A DNA stretch of 6,769 bases from an uncultured Clostridia bacterium (GTDB lineage Bacteria; Bacillota; Clostridia; Oscillospirales; Acutalibacteraceae). The position numbers were made by a program, and so were the translations under genes. Below the pieces are notes generated by a model. It saw only the letters and a program-made list of their open reading frames with translations. It was not told the DNA's origin and made no database searches. Positions 1 through 6,648 of this stretch are shown here, in pieces. Positions within the stretch are counted from its first letter, which is position 1, and each line of letters opens with the position of its first letter. The stretch lies in contig CALGRR010000013.1 in assembly GCA_937880805.1 (NCBI GenBank), forward strand, positions 1 to 6,769, in the 5' to 3' direction.

Positions 1-35
1 GCTGTGGCGGAAATATACCTTTCAAAACCATATTA

Positions 36-52
36 ATTACTGTTTCAAAAAG
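36..52. repeat. Left copy of 17-bp inverted repeat
   Basis: The plus strand reads ATTACTGTTTCAAAAAG here, and its exact reverse complement occurs at 6715-6731. The match stops at both flanking bases, so it is exactly 17 bp. This copy begins 7 nt beyond the frr stop codon, in the untranslated region downstream of frr. An octamer TTTCAAAA inside it (43-50) also occurs at 20-27. The function is unknown; it may be part of a dispersed intergenic repeat or a shared regulatory sequence. Confidence 0.6.
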
Positions 53-59
53 TATATAT

Positions 60-614
60 TTAGATTTCCATTATATCCTTTTCTTTTGCTTCTGCAAGCT
101 TATCAATTTCCTTGGTAAACTTATCGGTAATATCCTGGATTTTCTTTTCTGCAATTTTAAGGTCGTCCTCTGTTATTTCGGATTCCTTCTGCATCTTCTT
201 TGCCTTATCAATTCCGTCTCTTCTGATTGAACGGATTGCAACCTTTGAATCCTCTGCCATCTTCTTAACATCCTTGCCGAGCTCTCTGCGGCGTTCCTCT
301 GTAAGCTGAGGGAAAACAAGGCGGATAATTCTGCCGTCATTCTGGGGATTGATGCCGATTTCGGATGCCATTATAGCCTTCTCGATTGCGTGAAGTGTTG
401 ATGTATCCCAGGGCTGAATTGTGAGAATTCTTGCCTCTGCAACAGAGATTGCAGCCATCTGGTTAACGGGTGTGGGGGTGCCGTAATAATCAACCTTAAC
501 CTTATCAAGAACGGCAGCATTTGCTCTGCCTGCTCTGAGTGATGAATATTCGTTGTTGAGAACGCTTACGGTTTTGCTCATTTTTTCTTCAAGTGTTTTT
601 AATAATGTTTGCAT
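60..614 (-). CDS. frr: Ribosome recycling factor (RRF)
   Basis: Cytoplasmic translation factor that, with EF-G, splits the post-termination ribosome so that subunits, mRNA and tRNA can be reused. The 184-aa product matches the usual RRF length of about 185. Visible family signatures are SLRAGRANAAVLDKV (residues 25-39) and DYYGTPTPVNQMA (42-54), leading into the beta-rich domain II (about 31-104). They continue with RIIRLVFPQLTEERRREL (95-112) and the helical-bundle stretch AIRSIRRD (126-133), which carries the conserved arginines of domain I that contact 23S rRNA. The ATG at 614 is supported by an AGGAGGG ribosome binding site 8 nt upstream. It lies 4 nt after the pyrH stop, so it is co-transcribed and probably translationally coupled with pyrH. 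No terminator is visible between its stop and the left window edge, so the operon may continue. Intact and ordinary. Confidence 0.98.
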   Translation of the reverse strand: MQTLLKTLEEKMSKTVSVLNNEYSSLRAGRANAAVLDKVKVDYYGTPTPVNQMAAISVAEARILTIQPWDTSTLHAIEKAIMASEIGINPQNDGRIIRLVFPQLTEERRRELGKDVKKMAEDSKVAIRSIRRDGIDKAKKMQKESEITEDDLKIAEKKIQDITDKFTKEIDKLAEAKEKDIMEI

Positions 615-618
615 AGGT

Positions 619-1329
619 TTAACCCTCCTTAACTATTGTGCCGATGTTTTCGCCGAGAACCGCTCTGACAATATTCTGCGGGTCTTCAAGATTGAAAACA
701 AGAATGGGAATATTATTGTCACGGCAAAGTGAAGCTGCCGTTGAATCCATAACCTTGAGGTTCTTTTCAAGCACCTCGCTGTGGGTAACAACATCATATT
801 TGACGGCATCTGCAAATTTATTGGGGTCCTTATCAAAAACGCCGTCAACATTTGTTGCCTTAAGAATAACGTCTGCCTTGATTTCCGCAGCTCTTAACGC
901 CGCACAGGTATCGGTTGAGAAGAAGGGGTTACCCGTGCCGCTTGCAAAAATAACAACCCTGCCCTTTTCAAGATGACGTACCGCCTTGTTTCTGATGTAT
1001 GTTTCGGCAATCTGATGCATCTCGATGGCACTCTGAACTCTTACCGTAACTCCGCACTGCTCAAGAGAATCTGCAAGAGCGAGCGAATTCATAACCGTTG
1101 CAAGCATACCGATATGGTCTGCTCTTGTTCTGTCCATACTTCCGCCCGAACGGCCTCTCCAGAAGTTTCCGCCGCCAACAACAAGACCAACCTCAACGCC
1201 GAGCTTTGTTATTTCGCTGACTGCGGAGCAAACTGAATTGATTGTGTCAAAATCAAAGCCGTGGCCCTTTTCTCCTGCCAACACCTCGCCGCTGAGCTTG
1301 AGAAGAATTCGTTTATAAACCGGTTGCAT
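619..1329 (-). CDS. pyrH: UMP kinase (uridylate kinase)
   Basis: Phosphorylates UMP to UDP with ATP in pyrimidine nucleotide synthesis; cytoplasmic, and hexameric in bacteria. The 236-aa product belongs to the amino-acid-kinase fold, not the eukaryotic NMP-kinase fold. Visible motifs are the N-terminal KLSGE (residues 11-15), the glycine loop VVGGGNFWRG (50-59), DRTRADHIGMLATVMNSLAL (66-85), the UMP/phosphate-binding GTGNPFFSTDTCAALRAAEI (131-150) and KATNVDGVFDKDP (157-169). The start is taken at the ATG at 1329 because AGGCGGTG (one mismatch to AGGAGGTG) lies 6 nt upstream. An in-frame GTG at 1338 would overlap that site. It is the first gene of a pyrH-frr operon with its own promoter. In many bacteria pyrH follows rpsB-tsf, but here the upstream neighbour is a divergent glycosidase. 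Family members are usually inhibited by UTP and activated by GTP; nothing here tests that. Confidence 0.97.
   Translation of the reverse strand: MQPVYKRILLKLSGEVLAGEKGHGFDFDTINSVCSAVSEITKLGVEVGLVVGGGNFWRGRSGGSMDRTRADHIGMLATVMNSLALADSLEQCGVTVRVQSAIEMHQIAETYIRNKAVRHLEKGRVVIFASGTGNPFFSTDTCAALRAAEIKADVILKATNVDGVFDKDPNKFADAVKYDVVTHSEVLEKNLKVMDSTAASLCRDNNIPILVFNLEDPQNIVRAVLGENIGTIVKEG
623..629 (-). promoter_or_regulatory. frr ribosome binding site inside pyrH 3' end
   Basis: The minus strand reads AGGAGGG, 8 nt before the frr ATG. These bases also encode the last codons of pyrH (AAG GAG GGT, then TAA). Ribosomes finishing pyrH therefore terminate on top of the frr initiation site, an arrangement that favours translational coupling. 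Confidence 0.85.
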
Positions 1330-1335
1330 AATAAA

Positions 1336-1343
1336 CACCGCCT
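1336..1343 (-). promoter_or_regulatory. pyrH ribosome binding site deciding the ATG start
   Basis: The minus strand reads AGGCGGTG, one mismatch from AGGAGGTG, with 6 nt to the ATG at 1329. The GTG at 1338 overlaps this element, so it is unlikely to be the start. Confidence 0.7.
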
Positions 1344-1415
1344 CAAATAAATTATGTTACGAAAAATTCAAGTTTTCGGCAAAAGCCTGCACTAACTCAA
1401 ATTACGCTATCATAT

Positions 1416-1444
1416 ATTTTACTTTATTTTTCGCAAACTGTAAA
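1416..1444 (-). promoter_or_regulatory. Sigma-A-type promoter for pyrH-frr
   Basis: On the minus strand, TTTACA (1444-1439) is followed after exactly 17 nt by TAAAAT (1421-1416). Each hexamer is one mismatch from consensus. The predicted start is near 1409, giving a leader of about 80 nt before the pyrH ATG. That leader can form only a small hairpin (CGAAAA/TTTTCG, around 1358-1376). I recognise no known riboswitch or attenuator in it. Confidence 0.65.
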
Positions 1445-1487
1445 GCGTTATTTTTATAAATTAAATATTTTTTCACCCAGAATTGCT

Positions 1488-1500
1488 ATTTTGTCAAAAT
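1488..1500. promoter_or_regulatory. 13-bp palindrome upstream of GH89 promoter
   Basis: ATTTTG-T-CAAAAT is a perfect 6-bp dyad around a single central base. It ends 3 nt before the candidate -35 of the GH89 operon and is centred about 46 nt upstream of the predicted start. That position would suit a regulator binding site. It is short and AT-rich, so chance is a real alternative. Confidence 0.3.
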
Positions 1501-1503
1501 TAC

Positions 1504-1532
1504 TTGCTTGTTGCGTTCTTTTACTGTATAAT
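1504..1532 (+). promoter_or_regulatory. Promoter for the GH89/beta-helix operon
   Basis: A perfect -10, TATAAT (1527-1532), is preceded after 17 nt by a weak -35, TTGCTT (1504-1509, three of six consensus bases). The start is predicted near 1540, giving a leader of about 27 nt that contains the AGAGG ribosome binding site at 1554-1558. A strong -10 with a poor -35 is typical of promoters that need an activator or have modest basal output. Confidence 0.6.
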
Positions 1533-1553
1533 AAATTTTGTATAGACTGAAAA

Positions 1554-1558
1554 AGAGG
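1554..1558 (+). promoter_or_regulatory. GH89 ribosome binding site
   Basis: AGAGG, preceded by a run of A, lies 8 nt upstream of the ATG at 1567. It supports that start and therefore the absence of an N-terminal extension carrying a signal peptide. Confidence 0.75.
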
Positions 1559-1566
1559 TTTGTTTA

Positions 1567-3672
1567 ATGAAAAATCTTATTTTAAGAAACACCCCCGAAA
1601 TTGCAGAAATGTTTGAGCTTCGCGATATTCCGAGTGCCGACGGCAAAAACACATATGAGGTGTTCTGCGAGGACGGAAAAATTATTATCTGCGGAGATTG
1701 TAAAATAAGCCAGGCAATGGGTTATTACGCCTATCTCAAAACATATTGCGGAGTTAACATCTCACATTGCGGTAACCGTGACATTTCGGTTTCTTCCGCC
1801 CCCCTTTTTGAAGGAAAGCTCGAAAAAATTGTTCCGCAGAAGCACCGTGCATATATGAATTACTGCACACTCGGCTACTCCTTTGCTTTCTGGAAATGGG
1901 AGGATTGGGAAAAAGAGATAGATTTTATGGCGATGAACGGCATCAATATGCCTCTGAGCGTTGTTGGCAGCGAAGCTGTTTGGTATTACACAATGCGTGA
2001 TTTTACCTACAGTGAAACGGGTGCCCTCTCTTATATTTCGGGTCCCGCCTTCTGGCCGTGGCAGCTTATGACAAACATCTCGGGTTACTTCAGCCTTTCA
2101 GATGTTAAATATATTGAAAGCCGCCTTGAACTCGGCAAAAAGATTATTGACCGTGAGGTTGAGCTGGGTATGACACCCATTCAGCAGGGCTTTGCAGGCA
2201 GCGTTCCCAAAACAATAACAAAGCTTTTCAAAAAGGTTAAGCTGCGTATGATTCCCTCGTGGTGCAATTTCCCCATCACATTCCAGCTTGACCCCACCGA
2301 CCCCGTTTTCAGAAAATTCGGTATGGCACTTCTTGAAAAGCAGCGTCAGCTTTTCGGTGCATATCATTATTATGCCTGCGACCCGTTTCACGAGAACGAG
2401 CCCTCAATAAAAACCTCGGGCTATCTGTGGAAAGTCGGCAGAGCTATTGACAGTATGTATAAAGATTTCGACCCCGACTCCGTGTGGGTTATGCAGAGCT
2501 GGTCACTCCGTGAGCAGATTGTTAAATCCGTTCCGAAGGAAAGACTTCTTATTCTTGATATAGACGGCAGCAAACACGGAAAAACAGAAGAATTCTGGGG
2601 ATATGATTTTGTGCTCGGAAATCTTCATAACTTTGGTGACAGAAACACTCTTCACGGCAGCATCAAGGCTCTTGCAGATAATGCATATTATAATTGCGAA
2701 GCAGAAAACTGCTGCGGCACGGGTCTTTTTATGGAAGGTATTTTCCAGAATCCCCTCTATTATGACCTTGCATTCCAGATGCTGACCGAGGATAAGCCCG
2801 TTGAGCTTGAAAGCTGGCTTCGCAACTATGCTTACCGCCGCTACGGCAGCAAGGAAAAATGCCTTGTTGATGCTATGCTTGCTCTTAGCGAAAGCTGCTA
2901 CAGCGAGAACTGCACGGGCAGAGAAACGGGCTCGGTAATCTGTGCAAGACCCGCAACCGAGCTTCGCCACACAGCACCCAATGACCACCGCGAGCTTCGC
3001 TACGATAACAAGGTGCTTTACAAAGCGGCACAGCTTCTGCTCAGCTCTGCAGAAGCAAATAAAGACGGTTTTGCATATGATGCCTGCGACCTTGTGCGTC
3101 AGGTGTTAAGCAACTATGCATCAAATCTTTATGATAAGGTTATGTACGGCTATAACAACAAGGATGTAAGCATATTTGAGCGTTCGTCAAACGCCTTCCT
3201 CAGAATATGCGATGAGCTTGATGAGCTTCTTCAGACACGCCCCGAGCTCACTCTCTGGCAGCATCTCAAAGAAGCAGGCGACCTTGCGTTAAACGATAAG
3301 GATAAACAGAATTTTGAGCTTAATCTGCTCACACAGATTACCTTATGGGGTCCCATAAGCAACACGGTAAACTATGATTACGCCTGGAAAGAATGGGGCG
3401 GACTTATCAAAACCTATTATTCAAAGCGTTGGCAGAGCTTCTTTGAAAAACTTGCCTATGAATTCCCGAAACGCCGCAAATTCTCAACAACAACTAAAAA
3501 ACAGCATTGCGAAAGAAACATTTATAACGGCAGTCAGTTCTATAAGGGCTATGCGGATTTTGAAAAGAAATGGCTTTCAACAACCGATCCCGAGCCCCCC
3601 ACCGACGGCAATACCGTTGAAATCGCCCGCAGACTGCTTGAAAAATATAAAAGAGCAATACTTGAGGATTGA
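1567..3672 (+). CDS. Alpha-N-acetylglucosaminidase, GH89 (NAGLU) family
   Basis: Predicted to remove terminal alpha-linked N-acetylglucosamine from glycans. The 701-aa product has the three NAGLU parts: a small N-terminal domain (about 1-83), a TIM-barrel catalytic domain (about 84-410) and a helical C-terminal domain (about 411-701). Family signatures include FWKWEDWEKEIDFMAMNGIN (residues 108-127), GPAFWPW (159-165), GMTPIQQGFAGSVP (201-214), LHNFGD (353-358) and ITLWGP (591-596). By alignment from memory to human NAGLU, the catalytic acid/base corresponds to E276 in DPFHENEPS and the nucleophile to E390 in GTGLFMEGIFQN; both are present. There is no signal peptide, carbohydrate-binding module or anchor, whereas studied secreted homologues such as the Clostridium perfringens enzyme are longer and modular. 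The protein is therefore probably cytoplasmic and acts on imported oligosaccharides. The stop sits at the start region of the next gene, which indicates co-expression. The exact substrate (mucin-type GlcNAc-alpha-1,4-Gal, or another) cannot be read from sequence. Confidence 0.93.
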   Translation: MKNLILRNTPEIAEMFELRDIPSADGKNTYEVFCEDGKIIICGDCKISQAMGYYAYLKTYCGVNISHCGNRDISVSSAPLFEGKLEKIVPQKHRAYMNYCTLGYSFAFWKWEDWEKEIDFMAMNGINMPLSVVGSEAVWYYTMRDFTYSETGALSYISGPAFWPWQLMTNISGYFSLSDVKYIESRLELGKKIIDREVELGMTPIQQGFAGSVPKTITKLFKKVKLRMIPSWCNFPITFQLDPTDPVFRKFGMALLEKQRQLFGAYHYYACDPFHENEPSIKTSGYLWKVGRAIDSMYKDFDPDSVWVMQSWSLREQIVKSVPKERLLILDIDGSKHGKTEEFWGYDFVLGNLHNFGDRNTLHGSIKALADNAYYNCEAENCCGTGLFMEGIFQNPLYYDLAFQMLTEDKPVELESWLRNYAYRRYGSKEKCLVDAMLALSESCYSENCTGRETGSVICARPATELRHTAPNDHRELRYDNKVLYKAAQLLLSSAEANKDGFAYDACDLVRQVLSNYASNLYDKVMYGYNNKDVSIFERSSNAFLRICDELDELLQTRPELTLWQHLKEAGDLALNDKDKQNFELNLLTQITLWGPISNTVNYDYAWKEWGGLIKTYYSKRWQSFFEKLAYEFPKRRKFSTTTKKQHCERNIYNGSQFYKGYADFEKKWLSTTDPEPPTDGNTVEIARRLLEKYKRAILED

Positions 3673-3677
3673 TGATT

Positions 3678-4883
3678 ATGAAAAAGCTTGTTGCACTTAT
3701 CTGCGTTATCGCAGCCGTTCTGACTTTTGCTGTTTTTAACGGCGGCAGCGAAGAAACATATATTCCCGTTTACGGCGAAGAAAACAGCCTTGAAGAAATA
3801 AAAGCGATTGAAAGCTCAATGAACCAAGCAATTACTGTTGCTTATTCTTCAAATGCCGACACCTCTGCGGCATCGGCACTCGGCTATGTTGTTGTTACGG
3901 ACTTTATTGCGAATAACGGCAACGCCGATGTTTCGGATGCTCTGCAAAGCATTATTGACAGCAGCCCAAACCGCACAATTTATTTCCCCGACGGTATTTA
4001 TAAAATCAGCAAGCCTTTGTGCACTCCTGCAGACCCGAGAAAAAGCGTTGATTTGCAGCTTTCAAACTTTGCCGTTATTCAGGCTGCCGATAATTTCAGC
4101 GGTGAAGCATTAATCCGCCTTGGCGGCAAGGATGCCTTCAACGATACCCACACACCCGGCAGCAATTATTCGCTCACAGGCGGTGTACTTGATGCTCGCG
4201 GAAAAACAAACGGCGTAACAATCGACAGCGGCAGAGAAACCGCAATAAGAAACGTTTCAATCAAAAATTCCGTTATCGGCATTCACATCAAATACGGTGC
4301 AAACAGCGGCTCTTCCGATGCGGATATAAGCGATGTTAACATTATCGGAACGGGCAAAACCGATTCCGTGGGTCTGCTTGTTGAAGGCTACGACAACACC
4401 TTCACCAATATGAGAATAGGCAATGTTTTCACGGGAGTTCACCTTAAGTCCTCTGCAAATTCAATGAGAAACATTCATCCTCTTTATTATTCGGATTACA
4501 CCGATTATGAAAACAACTGCGGTTTCCTTGATGAAGGCGGTAACAATATTTATGATTTTTGCTACAGCGACCAATTCTGTATCGGATTCAGAACAATGGG
4601 CAATGTTTCAAGCATTTTTGATAACTGCTTCTGCTACTGGTATTCAGGTGCAGGAGGCAAAGAGGTTGCATTCAAGGCCGACGGCAGATTCAATTCGGTT
4701 GTAAGCTGTCTGCGTACAGGCTTCAGAGATGATACCAAAAATTCCGTTCTGGAGGTTGGCAAGTCGGGCGGCGACGGCGTTTTTGAGCACTTGCTTGTTA
4801 ACACTTCAAAGGTTAACGGCAAAATTCACAAGCTGTATACGGAAGGAACATTTCTTTACTTTTTGAGAAATCTGTTCACATAA
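3678..4883 (+). CDS. Exported or anchored right-handed beta-helix protein (pectate-lyase-3-like)
   Basis: A 401-aa protein of unknown substrate. Residues 2-20 form a basic, hydrophobic export segment (KKLVALICVIAAVLTFAVF). No good A-x-A cleavage site or lipobox follows, so it may remain as a membrane anchor. After a low-complexity linker (about 21-70), residues 74-114 (DFIANNGNADVSDA ... IYFPDGIYKISKPL) match the opening of the pectate-lyase-3 superfamily. Short turn-strand repeats follow, rich in G, N, I and V (about 165-375), as expected of a parallel beta-helix. I see none of the GH28 catalytic motifs, so lyase, hydrolase or binding function stays open. Six cysteines lie in the C-terminal third. 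Start choice: the ATG at 3678 has GAGG (3664-3667) 10 nt upstream. An in-frame ATG at 3672, overlapping the GH89 TGA by one base, has a spacing of only 4 nt. Either way the gene is coupled to GH89, and it ends at a strong terminator. Confidence 0.8.
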   Translation: MKKLVALICVIAAVLTFAVFNGGSEETYIPVYGEENSLEEIKAIESSMNQAITVAYSSNADTSAASALGYVVVTDFIANNGNADVSDALQSIIDSSPNRTIYFPDGIYKISKPLCTPADPRKSVDLQLSNFAVIQAADNFSGEALIRLGGKDAFNDTHTPGSNYSLTGGVLDARGKTNGVTIDSGRETAIRNVSIKNSVIGIHIKYGANSGSSDADISDVNIIGTGKTDSVGLLVEGYDNTFTNMRIGNVFTGVHLKSSANSMRNIHPLYYSDYTDYENNCGFLDEGGNNIYDFCYSDQFCIGFRTMGNVSSIFDNCFCYWYSGAGGKEVAFKADGRFNSVVSCLRTGFRDDTKNSVLEVGKSGGDGVFEHLLVNTSKVNGKIHKLYTEGTFLYFLRNLFT

Positions 4884-4890
4884 AAAATAA

Positions 4891-4921
4891 AGCATCGGCA
4901 GAATTTCTGCCGATGCTTTTT
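4891..4921. terminator. Bidirectional intrinsic terminator between convergent genes
   Basis: A perfect 12-bp stem, AGCATCGGCAGA (4891-4902) with TCTGCCGATGCT (4906-4917), encloses a 3-nt loop. On the plus strand it is followed by a T-run. On the minus strand it is followed by a T-rich stretch, the complement of the A-run at 4882-4890. It sits 7 nt after the beta-helix stop and 7 nt beyond the SulP stop, so it can end both transcripts. Confidence 0.92.
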
Positions 4922-4928
4922 CATTGTT

Positions 4929-6560
4929 TTACTTGTTAAGTTTTTCTGCATATTCAAGTGCCTCATCAATATTGGGCAGGAAGTTCTCTTCTCCCACCTC
5001 ATCACAGAAGCCCGATTTTTTCATAACGGAAAGAGGCTGTTCGTTTGCGTGAGAAAGTATCAGAGTTATGCCCGACTTTTTGCAGGTTTCAAGAATATCA
5101 AAAAGCGAACGCATTGCCGTTGCATCAAGTGCAGGCACATTTCTCATTCGTATTATAACCGTTTTTGTGTTTTCTTTGATTGCTATTGTGCTGAAGGTTT
5201 CGGAAGAAGCAAAGAACATAGGGCCTTCAAATTCAACAACCTCGGTGTTTTCGGGAATATTTTTAAGACGCTCGCTGTCTTCGGTATTATCCTTCCAGGT
5301 TCTTATGCGTGCAACATCCGCCATTCTCTTCATAAAGAGAACAACAGCAATAAGCATACCAACCTCAATCGCCACAACAAGGTCAAAAACAACTGTAAGG
5401 ACAAAGGTTGTTACCAGAACAAGAATATCGCTCTTTGGTGCTGTTTTGCAAATCTTAACAAACTGACGCCACTCGCACATATTATAGGCAACCATAAAGA
5501 GTATGGCTGCGATTATGGGCATAGGAATCCACGCTGCATAAGGCATAAGCACAACAAGAATAAGGAGCAGCACCGCTGCGTGAACAATGCCCGCAACGGG
5601 AGTTCTGCCGCCGTTTTTAACATTAGCCGCGGTTCTTGCTATAGCACCAGTGGCAGGGATTCCGCCGAAAAGACCCGAGCAGATGTTGCCAAGACCCTGA
5701 GCAATAAGCTCTGTGTTTGAATTATGCTTATCGTTAATCATTCCGTCTGAAACAACACACGAAAGAAGTGACTCAATGCCCGCAAGAATTGCTATTGTGA
5801 ACGCACTCGGAATAAGCTGTTTAACGGTTGCAAAGCTGAATTCGGGTAATGAGAATGAGGGCAAATCCCTTGAAATGGAATAAAGGTCACCAACCGTGTT
5901 AACCTCAAGATTGAAGGCTTTCACAATAACAACGCCAACCACAACCGCAATGAGTGAGCCGGGAATTTTCTTGCTGATTCTGGGCCAGACAATAAGGATT
6001 GCCATTCCGATTGCACCCACAAGCAATGCCCACGGATTAAAGGTTGTTATTGATTTTGCTATAGCCTCAACCTTTTCCGCAGTTTCAACGGTGGGCATTC
6101 CCTCGGGGAAGGTAAGACCGAGAAAATCCTTTATCTGTCCGATAACAATAGTCAGTGCGATACCCGAAGTAAAACCCGTTGTTATTGTGTAAGGTATGTA
6201 TTTTATAAGTGAACCGAAGCGGCAGATACCCATAACTATAAGGATAATGCCCGCCATTATTGTTGCCAGCACAAGTCCGCTTGTTCCGAATTGAGCAACT
6301 ATGCCCGCAACTATGGTTGCAAACGCTGCGGTGGGGCCCGAAATATTAACATTGCTGCCCCCCATAAAAGCGATAACAAAGCCCGCGATTATTGCGGTGT
6401 AAAGACCTTTTTCGGGAGAAACTCCCGATGCAATGGCAAGAGCGATTGAAAGCGGAAGAGCAATAATCGCAACTATAACGCCCGCTATCAAATCATTAAC
6501 AAGCTGCTTTTTGCTGTAGCCTTTAAGCGAAGAAAACAGCTTCGGCTGAAATATATTCAT
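4929..6560 (-). CDS. SulP-family anion transporter with STAS domain
   Basis: Inner-membrane transporter of the SulP/SLC26 family. Bacterial members move sulfate, bicarbonate or dicarboxylates; the substrate here is not determined. The 543-aa product has a hydrophobic transport domain (about residues 20-410) and a cytoplasmic C-terminal STAS domain (about 438-540). Signatures are ALPLSIALAIASGVSP..GLY (34-54), the core-helix motif SGPTAA (74-79), and GIESLLS (261-267), whose E263 corresponds to the conserved acidic residue of proton-coupled bacterial members. GLGNICSGLFGGIPATGAIA (289-308) and the STAS motif VPALDATAMRSL (475-486) are also visible. The length fits the family (about 490-570) and the gene is intact. 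The ATG at 6560 is preferred: GGAG lies 9 nt upstream, whereas an in-frame TTG at 6569 directly abuts GGAG. It is monocistronic in this window and convergent with the GH89 operon. No carbonic anhydrase or sulfur-assimilation gene is adjacent to hint at the substrate. Confidence 0.93.
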   Translation of the reverse strand: MNIFQPKLFSSLKGYSKKQLVNDLIAGVIVAIIALPLSIALAIASGVSPEKGLYTAIIAGFVIAFMGGSNVNISGPTAAFATIVAGIVAQFGTSGLVLATIMAGIILIVMGICRFGSLIKYIPYTITTGFTSGIALTIVIGQIKDFLGLTFPEGMPTVETAEKVEAIAKSITTFNPWALLVGAIGMAILIVWPRISKKIPGSLIAVVVGVVIVKAFNLEVNTVGDLYSISRDLPSFSLPEFSFATVKQLIPSAFTIAILAGIESLLSCVVSDGMINDKHNSNTELIAQGLGNICSGLFGGIPATGAIARTAANVKNGGRTPVAGIVHAAVLLLILVVLMPYAAWIPMPIIAAILFMVAYNMCEWRQFVKICKTAPKSDILVLVTTFVLTVVFDLVVAIEVGMLIAVVLFMKRMADVARIRTWKDNTEDSERLKNIPENTEVVEFEGPMFFASSETFSTIAIKENTKTVIIRMRNVPALDATAMRSLFDILETCKKSGITLILSHANEQPLSVMKKSGFCDEVGEENFLPNIDEALEYAEKLNK

Positions 6561-6569
6561 TCTCAACAA

Positions 6570-6573
6570 CTCC
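6570..6573 (-). promoter_or_regulatory. SulP gene ribosome binding site
   Basis: GGAG on the minus strand, 9 nt before the ATG at 6560. It favours that start over the TTG codons immediately after it. Confidence 0.6.
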
Positions 6574-6581
6574 GTTTTTTA

Positions 6582-6591
6582 TTTTTCCGAA
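6582..6591. repeat. Proximal arm of 10-bp dyad around the SulP promoter
   Basis: TTTTTCCGAA on the plus strand is the exact reverse complement of TTCGGAAAAA at 6649-6658. This arm falls at and just downstream of the predicted transcription start (about 6590). The other arm lies upstream of the -35. It may be a pair of operator sites, or chance in AT-rich DNA. Confidence 0.35.
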
Positions 6592-6596
6592 TGTTA

Positions 6597-6624
6597 ATTA
6601 TACGCCTTTTCAGCCTTATTACAA
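6597..6624 (-). promoter_or_regulatory. Sigma-A-type promoter for the SulP gene
   Basis: On the minus strand, TTGTAA (6624-6619, four of six consensus bases) and a perfect TATAAT (6602-6597) are separated by 16 nt. The predicted start near 6590 gives a leader of about 30 nt that includes the GGAG site. Confidence 0.65.
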
Positions 6625-6648
6625 GCTTTTTTCTCTCATTTTTTTAAT

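Noticed and set aside
1..31. Minus-strand ATG at 31 followed by an open frame to the left edge (MVLKGIFPPQ), as a possible gene after frr
   Set aside because: It lacks a ribosome binding site, and its ten residues do not resemble the start of uppS, the gene often found after frr. It cannot be judged without more sequence.
1354..1395. 13-residue plus-strand frame (MLRKIQVFGKSLH) in the pyrH leader region
   Set aside because: There is no Shine-Dalgarno and no plus-strand promoter before it, and it overlaps the pyrH 5' leader on the opposite strand. Too short to support.
1330..1409. pyrH leader as a riboswitch or pyrimidine attenuator
   Set aside because: Only a 6-bp hairpin with a 7-nt loop is visible. 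There is no terminator/antiterminator pair and no recognisable PyrR-binding or aptamer motif.
1492..1497. Perfect TTGACA on the minus strand as a -35 for pyrH
   Set aside because: No acceptable -10 lies 16-18 nt downstream. The TTTACA/TAAAAT pair closer to pyrH has ideal 17-nt spacing and is a better promoter.
2503..2988. Long minus-strand open frame (161 codons) opposite the GH89 gene
   Set aside because: It lies wholly antisense to a well-supported enzyme that covers its catalytic E390 region. It has no ribosome binding site I can see and its translation resembles no family. It is a by-product of codon bias on the other strand.
5049..5720. Plus-strand open frame (223 codons) opposite the SulP gene
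   Set aside because: It is antisense to conserved transporter and STAS motifs. Its translation is rich in K, N, H and C with no recognisable domain, as expected of a complementary-strand shadow.
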